Source of the DNA: Mugil cephalus
Taxonomy: Eukaryota > Chordata > Actinopteri > Mugiliformes > Mugilidae
Assembly (NCBI RefSeq): GCF_022458985.1
Contig: NC_061789.1
Span: 3,637,501 to 3,701,500 of the forward strand
Direction of reading: 5' to 3'
DNA: 64,000 bases
Shown: positions 1-10,772 of the stretch, piece after piece
How the letters are laid out: each line of letters opens with the position of its first letter
Position numbering within the stretch: the stretch's first letter is position 1
The notes under the pieces: model-generated
What the model was told of the DNA's origin: nothing
The model's database searches: none
What the model saw: only the letters and a program-made list of their open reading frames with translations
Made by a program: the position numbers and the translations under genes

Positions 1-467
1 TTGATATTACAATAAAGACACCAACGTGTGACAAAATATGAATTATATAAATATCATAATATTTTAGTACCTCAACATGGCTGAGCAAAACCAGCATTGC
101 AAACAATGAAGTCCCAACTTAAGTTTTAACTGCAGAATTTGATGGGGTTTTGTCCTGTGATTGTCTGTAGAATGAATCCTATGAAATGCTATCATGGGCA
201 ATCCAATGAAACCCAATCCAACATGACTTGAAGAACAGCACAAGGTGTTGACCTGGCCTCCAAATTCACCAAATCCTAAATTGATCAAGTATCTGTGGGA
301 TGAGGTTTTGGCAACTATTGTATTGACACTTCCACTAGATGGCAGATTAAAGTGTCCACTCATGACGACAGAATAAGCTGCAACAAAACCTAAAACTTAA
401 TGTCCCCATATGGGGACGCAATGTCTCAGGAGGATAAACCAATATCACATTTTCCTTTCCTCCTCAG
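1..467. mobile_element. gucy2c intron with Tc1/mariner transposase remnant
   Basis: Intron sequence upstream of the first visible gucy2c exon. At about 200-330 (+) the reading [17 protein letters not shown] resembles the WPPNSPDLNPIEHLWDE signature near the end of Tc1/mariner transposases, with substitutions. No intact open frame remains. A related fragment occurs at 13.9 kb. Confidence 0.6.
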
Positions 468-3400
468 CCCGGTGGTTCGTTCCCTGAAGGAGACGGGCCG
501 AGTGGAGCCGGAGCTGTTTGAGGAGGTGACCATCTACTTCAGCGACATCGTGGGATTCACCACCCTCTGCCACTACAGCACGCCAATGGAGGTGGTGGAC
601 ATGCTCAACGACATCTACAAGAACTTTGACAGCACCCTTGATCACCACGACGTCTACAAGGTGAGTTTAGAGCAGATTTACTGGAGTTATTTTGAGGGAG
701 TATTTGCATTTTATGAAACAGGGAAATATTGGATAGTTACAGGATAGTGCAATAGTTTATAATGTGTAAAATGCAATATGGTTTCCAAACCTTTTTGGTT
801 TCTTACAAACTGCAGAGTGTAGTTCAGGTTACATCTCAGATTTCTATGAAGAGAGGCTTGTGTGGCTTGGTGGTTTCATTTTCAACGATGCTCATATGAT
901 CCAAAAACATCTCTTCTAAATACTTTAATTTCAGTTTGCTGCTAATATTTATCTGATACTTTTACTTTGTCTAGTCATGTAAAGTTTTAGCTTTCATTTT
1001 GAGTTTTAAGCTAAAACGTGCTGGAAGTTGAGTTTAATGTATGAGTTTTTAAAAATATTTTGCTTTATTCATTGCACATCAGGTTGAGACAATAGGAGAC
1101 GCCTACATGGTCGCATCAGGTTTGCCCAAACGCAACGGCAACAGGCACGCAGTGGACATCGCCCACATGGCCCTGGACATCCTGTCATTCGTAGGGACGT
1201 TTGAGTTGCAGCATCTGCCTGGGATTCCTCTGTGGATCCGTATTGGTGTACATTCAGGTACAAGACACTGATAACTGATCTTATCAGCAGAGCAGCTTAT
1301 AAAGTAGCATAATGTTGACCGCCATGTACTATTTTTACGTTTATCTGTTTTCCATTTACTCCAGAAAACATTTAAAATGGCAACTGGACTTATAGAGTTT
1401 AGAGAAGACGTTTCATCCAAGTAGTTTTTCCAGTTCTAAGGGACTGCTGGGAGGTTTGAGGTTTAAATAGGAAACACTGTAGGTTCAACCGTTCAGAAAC
1501 CTGCTTGACTTGTTCCTGTTAACGACCAGAAACTGGCGCAACTGATGTCCTTGAAAGGCAGATACTTTCCTGTAATGTCTTTAGTTCCCTATAAATGGTT
1601 CCTTATCATCTGCGCTCATTTACACACACATAAAAAATTCCAGTTCACATCTTTTTCTTATAGGTGACAGTAGCAAATTAGGCCACACCTCCATTTAGGT
1701 GAAACCAAACCACTGGCAGTAAATACGATAATCATGATCAGTGTTTATTGTGCGTTGCAAGCATTTGTGGATCAGAAATGGCTAACGTTAGTCAGGCAGA
1801 CACATGTGTTGTTACATAGAAAAACTTATAGGGACAGCAAGTCCATAAACCAGCGACATATACCACACCTCCTTTGTTTTCACTCATAAAGTAGTGTGGC
1901 CTTATCAGTGACATAAGGTTATGCTCTTACATAGGAGCGGAAAAAAACGTTTTCTCTCTTTATGATTCTGCTGACACCTAGTGGCCACATGGTACAATTA
2001 CAGTTGCGAAGTTTTTGTTTTTTTAAAGTTTTTTAAAGTTTTATGTGTCCCTCAGTACTTTGTACATTTCTGCATCAGCAAATTTCTCACTAGATTACTT
2101 TATTCATCCTTTAAAGGGAAATTAGGTCGTCATAGCAGTCGGGTATTTGAATATAATAAAATAGAATAAAAACTGAGCAAATGAGAAAATGAGCCAATAT
2201 TACAGCTAGGTTTGAAAGTAACTTCCTTCCAACAGGGAAACATTTGAAGGTTTTACATTACTACGTCTCTAAATTATCTTAATGTGCTGTGCAGAACAAT
2301 ATCAATTAACTGGATCGTGTCTGGTTGCTTGTATTTGTGTGCAGGACCTTGTGCAGCGGGAGTCGTCGGGAATAAGATGCCTCGCTACTGCCTTTTTGGA
2401 GACACGGTCAATACCGCCTCGCGCATGGAGTCTACAGGCCTGCGTAAGAAACACACACATTTCAGCACAATTACACCAATGGCAGGTAGAGGTGGTTGAT
2501 GTTTCGCGTTGTCTTCCCAGCTCTAAGAATTCACGTTAGCCAGTCCACCATCAACATCCTGCAGAGGACGGACTGCAAGTTTGAGTATGAACAGAGAGGA
2601 GAGACGTACCTAAAGGTTGGTTTTGGTTTTTCATTGTCTTCAACTGATGCAGTCACCACTTTAATTTCCTCTAATTCGTGAACTTGATCCACAGGGTAAA
2701 GGCAAAGAAATGACATACTGGTTAACAGGGGTGACCGGGGGAAAGTACAACCTGCCGACACCACCGACAGCGTGAGTACAGTCCAACACATTTACTAAAA
2801 TATTCAAGAGTCAATCTGGTTTTGTCATCATTTTATTAAAGCTGTAGTGCTGAACTAAATAAAGGTCTGCTATATTTAAATCAGAAAGTTCCCGCAATGC
2901 TGATTAAGCTAATTGACGACATGCAATGGTGTCGAAACCCGCAGTTCCTCAAATGGCCACTTGAGGGTGTCAATCCCCAAAGACCTTCATGTTAAAATTT
3001 CCAACTTTACGTGAAGAGTTTTGGTATCTCCAGCTAATTTGTCCCCTCTGTGGCAAATGTGAGGGGCTGACAAGATGGCGACAACCAGGGTAACTACACT
3101 GAGCTTCAGAAATTTAAGTCAACTTATGTCTGAATCCACGCAAGCATTGAAAAAAGAATGAAAACCAAGAAAAGTCCCAGATGAAAAACAAAACAAAAAC
3201 TCAACGTTCAGAAAAAAAAAATAGTCTTTTGAAGTGAATTTTTGATGTGTAATTACCCTCATTGCCAGAAGAAACAAAGAGACAAAGATAAAGTGCTTAG
3301 ACTTTACTGATCCGCAGGGGAAATCGCTTGAAAACCAGCAGTAATAATAAAAATAGGTAAAGATCGTTAAAAAATAAAATAATTCAAGAAAATAATAATA

Positions 3401-3935
3401 TAATAATCTAGTAAAATAAAAAATAAAAAAAATGTCCAAATTTTTCTTTTGAACACATATATTTTATACATGGGAAGGATCAAAAAGGGACAAAGTGTGC
3501 ATTAACATTAATATTAAAACAGCTGGATTGGACATTATATATATGAAATCCCAACGTTCTTGAAGGAGTAACTGCTAATTAGTTGTAAGGACAACACGTC
3601 TAAAATGAAGCAGAATAAGCTGCCTCAAACCTAAAATTTAATGTCCACATGTGGGGACGCTGGGTCTCAAGAGGTCACATCTAAAATATAAAATAATCCA
3701 AAACAAACCACATTGTTCCCTCCTCAGGGAGAACTTCCAGCGGCTCCAGCAGGACCTGGCAGAGATGATCGTGTCCAGCCTGGAGAAGCGTGGCGACATA
3801 GGCGAAGGCTTCGAGAAGAGAAAGACCCTTTCCACAAAAATCCGCCGCAGAGAGACCAACAGCAGCGTGCAGAAAGACAGCCCGCCCGAGTACTTCCACC
3901 TGGCCGTCACCGACAACCCCAGCACCTACCTGTGA
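468..3935 (+). CDS. gucy2c: Guanylate cyclase C (heat-stable enterotoxin/guanylin receptor), 3' exons only
   Basis: Six exons: 468-660, 1083-1257, 2345-2443, 2521-2615, 2695-2771, 3728-3935 (stop TGA). They read as one 282-residue C-terminal segment: the class III cyclase catalytic domain plus the tail. Visible landmarks are the metal-binding Asp in SDIVGFTT, the second in GDAYMVASG, the specificity Cys in PRYCLFGDT and the transition-state Asn/Arg in VNTASRMES. All introns are GT-AG. The protein is an apical, single-pass intestinal receptor that makes cGMP when guanylin peptides bind. The ligand-binding, membrane and kinase-homology parts lie left of the window. The wording ([31 protein letters not shown]) matches GUCY2C rather than natriuretic or retinal cyclases. 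The first visible exon starts at the third base of a codon. It converges on tnfrsf13c, and its neighbour plbd1 is the same as in mammals. Confidence 0.95.
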
Positions 3936-4329
3936 TCTCAAAGAAGATGCCGTAGACGTTCGTCAACCCCCGTTTTGTTCGTTTTTGGACAGTTGTTTTC
4001 GTTCAGGTTGGAGTGAGTGGAATGTTAAAGGGAGACTCTTAACATATGTGTTGATGTTCTGATCAGCGTGTTTTTTTTCCCACTACCACATAAATTAAAT
4101 GCTTTTAAGACATCATTTTATCCGATCGATCAGTAAAAGGAAGCGTGTTCCCCTCCCTCAGGTACGAATTGAAACATTTGGTTTGTTTATTTTAAGCCAT
4201 TCCTCTTTCAGTGTCTTGTGAACTGCGTAGGTCTTTGTGTTTGTATTTTGATGTCACTGCTCGGAAAGTCAAACATTTAAAATTTTCCAACTGTAAATTG
4301 TCCCCGAAACCTTTTTTTTCCCCCTTTCA

Positions 4330-4335
4330 AATAAA
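4330..4335 (+). promoter_or_regulatory. Candidate gucy2c polyadenylation signal
   Basis: AATAAA about 395 bases after the gucy2c stop, following a T-rich stretch. It is the first canonical hexamer I see in the 3' flank. Mobile-element sequence begins about 40 bases later, so the signal could belong to the repeat instead. Confidence 0.45.
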
Positions 4336-4372
4336 AATGGCACCAACAGAAATAAAACCTGCTTTTTTCTCA

Positions 4373-5260
4373 CCTACCGGCCGTAACATTATGACTGGTG
4401 AAGTAAATATCACTGATTGTCTGGTTATCATGTCTCCTGTCAGTATATATAGCAATATATCTGGTAAAAAGGAGCTGACGACAGAAGCAGAAAGAAAAAT
4501 GGACGGTATTTATCAAAAGTGGTCCGAGGAAGGAAAAGAAATGAAATGGAATCAGGGCCATTGATGCACATAGGTTAATTCGTGTGGTTCTGATCCAGCT
4601 ACTGGAGCGCAAACTACAGAAACAGTTGATGCTGGTTCATGTTCATCTTAGAACTGGACCACGAAGACGCAGAAGAAGAAGAAGGTGGTTCTAGTCTGAT
4701 GGATCATGTAGTTGTTCTTACCAAGGATAAACCATTAGAAGAAGACAGAGGCAGTGGGATTCATGTGGATTCATGTGGATTCATGTGGACCTGAACATTG
4801 CTGAAGACCATGTTCACACCTTCAGGAATGGTTTGAGGAACAGCAACTACATGGGAGCTAGCTGTACCGTTAGCTTCTCTTCTGCGTGCGGCTGGGATTT
4901 TAATTGGAGACTCAACAGGCTCTTGGCCAATTATGGCGAACCTTAAAACTGAAGCCTTGTGATTGGCTCAGCAGCAATTGGGGCGGAGCCGACTGTGTAC
5001 AGGAGGCTTAGATTGACAGGTCTCAGCAACTGTTGCGCTCTGTATGAACTCCTGCATCACTGACTGAAAGATCACGTCTTCAGCCTTTATTTAATTTATC
5101 CCTTTACTAAAATATGTTGGATTCATGTTAGTTTACAGAAATTTAAATTTGTGGGGGAAAATGTAAAAAGATGACAAAATAAGTGTCTTCATTCCTGAAA
5201 TACACATAAGTTAGCAGCCACCAGTCAGCCATAACATTATGACTATTCTGGCCATTCAAG
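4373..5260. mobile_element. Tc1/mariner-type fossil fragments
   Basis: The motif TAACATTATGACT, a common end sequence of fish Tc1/mariner repeats, occurs at about 4384 and again at 5229 in the same orientation. The DNA between them is degenerate and includes a triplicated ATTCATGTGG at about 4758-4787. The same end motif bounds the element at 13.68-14.64 kb. The ORF at 4211-4564 is frame noise across this repeat. Confidence 0.5.
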
Positions 5261-8200
5261 GGTCAGAGCTTTAACGTCAAACTACTGGGTCACAAAGTTA
5301 TGATTTGCTTTAAAAGAAAAACAAGGAAAAGAAATTGCTTTAAATGAGAAGATGAAGTAGGAACAGTAAGTGCAGCGTAAACATATGAAAGTCAATAAAG
5401 ACAGTCAACCCAGCCTGAAAGACAACATCAGGAAGCGGACCGGTGGCTTCGTGGTGGGGGAAGTGAACCCAGACACTCTTGAATATTTCTGTTTCACAGC
5501 ACGACTCAGAAATACTCATGTGATATTTTTTTTCTTTTATTAAATAATTGTGTAAAATATGGCACAAGAGCTAAGAGACTTCGTTGTTTCGTCTTTACAT
5601 AAAAAATTAAACAACAATAACAAGAAAACTCACTCTATACACTTTACATTACTATGGCATCATGACATGTCACTGTATCATTTTTAAAGCAGTGCAGAGA
5701 AGTAAAACTGCTGATTCTAATGTTTTAACCTTAAAAAAACATGGTAGAAAAGGAGAGAATCGCAGCAGACTGAGTACGAAGATGACTAAAAAGAGTTTTT
5801 TTGAGGAGAAACTGTTGTGTTACACCCACGTAAACACTCTTAATCTCACCATATGCTCTTGCACAATGACAAAAAAGGCTAAATCTTTATGTCACATTTT
5901 CTGGAAACTCACCATGATCATAAACCAAGATTCACATTACGAGGACTTGTAGTCATTACAAAAACAGATTTATGTCCCCACCCTAATAGCAAGTCCAGTG
6001 GCGGGCCGTGCATTTTCCACCTAGGACTTCAGTGACCTCCAGCCTTATTCAAAACACCTCTTAATACCGAATATGCAATAAAACAGGACGTTGCATCGTA
6101 GATGTTTTATCTCATAAAGTGAGATGAATGTCATTACTAAAGCAAGATGCTCACATAGAACAATTCAAAAAGTCTCCACTCACTCCTCTGCACAAGTGCC
6201 ACATACATCAAATCCATCAGAAGCATCAATGTCGACTCAAGAAAATGGCAAAAAATATACATAAAACATGTAAAAGCAATTAATTTTACTCACCAGAACT
6301 TAACAATTTTCTCAGGTTCTCCTCATAGTGCTCATAGTTGCTGACCAGAAAGTGGCGGACACCGGCTAGCTAGCTAGCTAGCTGATGCCACGGAGAAGGC
6401 CTAAGAGTATCAACTTGATACGATATTGGTTAAAGGAACAGCGTCATAACGATGGGTTTCAAACAAGCAGCAACGTCCAGAGGCCTGTATCACGAAGCAA
6501 GCTCAACTTATCCGGCTTTACTCAAAGTTATCCAGCTTAACCTATCCAGAACAGAGACGATCTGGATAAGCTGTATCACGACGCCGGTTATCAACAGTGG
6601 TGGGCGGATCGATCGTACTACCGATAACAGGTCGATATCGATTTTGGATCGATACTCGCCGGTCCTGTGCCAGCGCAGAGCAGGTACAATTTAATATGTA
6701 CACTAGTTTGCGTGCACTTTTTATTTAAGAATTTTCTGCACAAAAAAACAAACAAATAAAAAAAAACATAATAAACCATTTTCTATTTAATTTTAAACTT
6801 TGTCCTAATTCTGTCCTGGGTTTTAACTTGTATTACAATTCGCCTCATTCCCCCAGATGTAACCCCTCTGGAGTAAAAAGAACGTGGGAGCAGATAAAAA
6901 CCAAGCACAAAAACATAATTTTATCTGGGGAGTTGGATTTGTTAATTCCATAATGTTACATGGGCTACAATAAATCTGGAATCTGATGCCACAGTTACAT
7001 CATATCAATACATCAAGTTGTTAACGTTAATGAAATTATCCTGATTCGGAGCTGTGTTGACAGCTTATAAACAGACAAATGGCTAAAATATACTATTCTT
7101 TGTGTGACTATCTTCTGGAAGACGCGTTCACGCCGTAACGCAATCGTGTCTGTAATGAAAAGGCACGTGATTCTTTCCCGAACAGCTGATTGGCCGGTGG
7201 GCGGAGCCTTTTATCGGATTCAGATAAATCCTGAAAGTTATCCTGACCCGAAGCAGGTTTGCCGTTCAGAGTAAGTTACCATGGTAACGTACCTCGATAA
7301 GAATGAATCCAGCTTCATGATACCGGAAACAAAGGGTTAACCCTGAAGCTACCTCGATAAACCCGTAATCCTGCTTCGTGATACAGGCCTCTGGCAGAAG
7401 TACAAAAAAAAAACTGCAGTTCATCGAGTGGCCACTTGAGGCTCCAAAAGGGAGCAAATCCCCATGGCCCCCGTGTCAAAAAAATCAGGCTTCATTTTCG
7501 AGGTTCAGAATCCAGTGGTTGACGTCGCGACGGGTTTGTCCGTAGTATAAACAGTCAGTGGTTTCAAACTTCAGTCCCCTGCGGATTTAGGCCACATTTA
7601 CACAAATGAAAGATTATAAGTCTTGCACGTTTAGGCCGAACTACACATTTGGGAATCCAGTTCCAAGGGTGAAAAAGAAGAATATGGAGCCTGTCCGGTT
7701 TCTTTTTTCCATTTGTGTGGATTGTCCCACCCCTCGACCCTATAGTCCCGACGTCTCATAACAAAAAAAACAACAACTACAACAACAACAGTGGTGGACC
7801 ACGGACTGGTGACGGTGCTGCATCATCAGATATTGATTCTTGTTGGGTGGCAAGGTCCAACATGTGCTGTTGTTTCACCACTACGATGAGATAAAAAGGA
7901 TTAAAGACTGTAGTCTGGACTGTACATCTGTATACGGCGCACGGTTGATGCGCATGCTCCGCCTCTTTTTTTTTTTTGCAGAAACAGCGCCACGCATAGG
8001 CCTGGGATATGTACTACAGCCTTTCTACAAGTAGATGCGGTTTTGCAAAGGATCCAAGTTTTATGGAGAAATACTAAAAACGACACCAAGGAAAACAGGA
8101 AAAACAAAAAAGAGATTGTTTTGGTGCATGTGGACGAGGCCTTGGCTGCAAAGGCCCAGGCAGATTTCTTTGACTCCTGCAACATGTGACGTCTAAAGTT

Positions 8201-8370
8201 ATGTAAAGTTACACGGGCAGAAGCAGCTGAGAGACAGACAAACCATAAAAATGAAAATGAATAGTCTATTGGGAATGATTTCCCAGTAATAAAGACTAAT
8301 GAAGAAATATTAAAATGTAAGTCAGTGATTCTGATAAAGTTCAGATCTGCCACTGAGTGAGACGCACACA
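5260..8370. repeat. Repeat-rich intergenic block between gucy2c and tnfrsf13c
   Basis: No gene is recognisable. About 6000-6440 and 8130-8340 match, in order, the two halves of a repeat seen uninterrupted at about 33.2-33.7 kb (shared AAGGCCCAGGCAGA, shared AGTCAGTGATT end). A second element is inserted between the halves (6477-7394). A fragment at about 7420-7490 shares TGGCCACTTGAGG with 2950 kb-scale copy at about 2955. A GCTA run lies at 6367-6383. Confidence 0.5.
6477..7394. mobile_element. Non-autonomous DNA transposon, PIF/Harbinger-like termini
   Basis: Inverted ends: CCAGAGGCCTGTATCACGAA at 6477-6496 is the reverse complement of the sequence ending at 7394. Inside, further cognate pieces (TATCCAGCTTAACC near the left end, GGGTTAACCCTGAAGC near the right) face each other. 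About 0.9 kb with no transposase frame. The terminal style resembles fish Harbinger/ISL2EU elements from memory. I cannot fix the target duplication, so the family is tentative. Confidence 0.7.
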
Positions 8371-8377
8371 TGGAGCC

Positions 8378-10772
8378 TCACACAGTTTTAGTGGTAACCA
8401 GTGCTGTGCCACCCAGCTCTGTGGCAGGAAGTGGGAAGCTGCATGTTTGCAGATCTCCGCCTCCCTCTGGTCCTCCGCGAGTAGTGAATCCCTCCTCCCT
8501 CTTTGAGCCTGTTTGGGCCCCCATGTGCAGTTGGCACGGCGACGGGGCCCCTTCTTCATCCTGTAGCGGCTCCGCCCGACCGTTCCTCTCTGGGTGGATC
8601 TTGACCGGAGGCTCCGTAGTGGGAAGAAGCTCCACTCCAGATGCTGAACAGGAAACATCAGAGATTAGTGATGGAATCAAAACGCTCTTCAGCTAAAACT
8701 CTGTTCCCTAGTCACAAATATTTAACTTTAAACCAACCAAACCATTGATTTAAACAGAAAACTCATCACTTTTAAAGGAGAACAAACAAAAACAAAACAA
8801 CACCAACGTTATGAGGGAAACTTCCCCCTGATTAAGACAAAAAGAGATGAAATGAAATGAGACGAAACAAGATCAGATTAAACAAAAACGAGATGAGATG
8901 AGACAAAAATAAGATAAGACAAGAGACGAGAAGAGACTAGATGAGACAAAATGAGACGTGATGAGGCAATTTAAGATTAGACAAAACGAGATGAGACAAC
9001 GTAAGACAAGTAAAATGAGACAAGACAAGATAAGATGAGAAGAGACGAGATGGGATGAGACAAAATAAGACGAGACAAGTTGAGATAAGACATGATGGCA
9101 TGAGACAAAATAAGATAAGAAGAGAGACGAGACGAGACGAGACTAGATGAGACAAAATAAGACGTGACGAGATGAGACAATTTAAGATGAGATGAGTAAA
9201 GAGACAAGACGAGAGACGAGACGAGGTGAGATGAGGTGAGTTAAGATTAGACAAAACAAGATGAGATGAGTAAAATGAGACAAGACGAGATGAGAAATTA
9301 AGTTGAGATGAGTTAAAATCTGATGGGAAGTTAAGATGAGGTGAGATGAGACGAGACAAGTTAAGATTAGACAAAACGAGATGAGATGAGATGAGATGAG
9401 ATGAGATGAGATGAGATGAGATGAGTTAAATTCCCGAAAATAACGCAGAAAGTTATATTTTTCCACAAAAGCCTGAGTCGGTGGCATCCAAAGGCTGAGA
9501 TCTCGTGCGACGCCGTAAACCCGGCGCCTAAATGTTCACTAAAATACGACAGAGAAGTCGGTTTATGTGTTTTCAAGGTCGTGCGGAGACACAGTGCGTC
9601 CTGCCCAACCAACGGATGTGTGCTGAAACCAGAATAGCTGCTCAGAGAGCGAGCTCTGACTCTTGGGACGCCTGAGAAGGAGAGAACAGAAACTGTGGAG
9701 TTTCTACTGTGATAAACGTCTCACTTCATCACCTCCACGCCTGCAAGCGCACTTCCCCCACATGACTCTCATACCCCCCTCCTCCCTCCCCCAACCCCCT
9801 CCCCCCATCCACCCCTCCCATCCAGAGCAGAACAGTACAATAATATCTATATAAGAAAAATATAACGTGAGTCTTGTTAATGTCACTTACCAGGCGTGCA
9901 GCTGCGTCTTTTCTGCTGTCTGAATATGACGAACCAGATGGCCAGAGCCAACACGGAGCCCACTATGGCCAGGACCACGGAGATCCACAGAGCCGGGCCC
10001 AGCACCATCAGTGGACTGGCCTCCAGTATGGGAGCCGGCGTGGAGCTCAGCCGTGGGTCCACAGTGGTGACGATGGGAGCCTCTGAGAGGATCAGTCAGA
10101 TTAAACAGAAGAGGAGGGGGGGGGGGGGACACTTCCTGATCAGCTACAGCGTTAAAGTTAACTTAGAGGACAAGGGTTTAAGACGGAAAAACTGCAGGAA
10201 CATTCAAATCTGAGATGGTCATTTAAAATTTAAAGAGTCTGAGAAGCGGTTCGGTCTAACTGAGAGGGAACCTCAAAGAGCCGCCTCGGCTTTGGCTTCG
10301 TTTAACATCTCATTTCATCTCATCTCATTTTATACAAATGTATCTAATCTTATCTTATCACACTGTATCTCCCCTCATCTCACTTTTTTATCATCTCATC
10401 TGATTTTTTTAACATTTGATCTCATCTCACTTTATATAAATGTATCTAATCTCCCCTCATTTGATCACATGTCATCAAATCTCATCTCATGTTACATAAA
10501 TGTATCTCGTCTCATCTTATCACATCATAATGTATCTCGTCTAATCTCACTTTCTACCATTTAATTCCTTTTAGCAAACAGCTGATTAAATATGTTTTTT
10601 TTTTGTGATAAAGCACAAATACAGATGGATCAGAACCTAAAAAAAAAAAAAGAAAAATCGAGTGAAGCTCACCTCTTGGTTTGGGTTGAGGTTTAGGCTC
10701 AGATCCGATGTTTTTCGCTACACACAGCCGTACGAGGGAGTCCCACGCTTTGTCATCAGGACATTTTTCCAT
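8378..10772 (-). CDS. tnfrsf13c: BAFF receptor (TNF receptor superfamily member 13C)
   Basis: Three exons on the minus strand: 10772-10673, 10082-9891, 8643-8378. They join in frame to 185 aa (human about 184). Residues 4-17 form a minimal cysteine-rich module, C-x12-C, holding W-D-S-L where BAFF-family receptors carry the ligand-contact DxL motif. A Pro-rich stalk follows, then a membrane helix at about 59-86 in exon 2 and a basic stop-transfer (RQQKRR). The cytoplasmic tail ends PLPATELGGTALVTTKTV, nearly identical to the TRAF3-binding end of mammalian BAFF-R. It is a type III membrane receptor without signal peptide that supports B-cell survival through TRAF3 and non-canonical NF-kB. Only one of the two mammalian disulfides can form. 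The start is the first in-frame ATG I accept; a splice-acceptor-like stretch lies just upstream, so a further 5' exon is possible. Confidence 0.9.
8836..9424. repeat. Degenerate pentanucleotide array (GAGAT/GAGAC)n in tnfrsf13c intron 2
   Basis: About 590 bases built from GAGAT, GAGAC and AAGAT variants, becoming a pure ATGAG run at about 9380-9424. Long antisense frames here (Leu-Ser-His-rich) are repeat artefacts. The array is the complement of the one in intron 1. Confidence 0.95.
10293..10560. repeat. Degenerate pentanucleotide array (CATCT/CTCAT)n in tnfrsf13c intron 1
   Basis: Built from CATCT/CTCAT words with a higher-order unit of roughly 60-70 bases containing AAATGTATCTAATCT or AAATGTATCTCGTCT (about 10336, 10438, 10498). 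Its strand sense is opposite to the array at 8836-9424, and the membrane exon of tnfrsf13c lies between them. Confidence 0.9.

Noticed and set aside
8937-9612. Several minus-strand ORFs rich in Ser, His and Leu
   Set aside because: They are translations of the GAGAT/GAGAC pentanucleotide array, with no composition or splice support for a gene.
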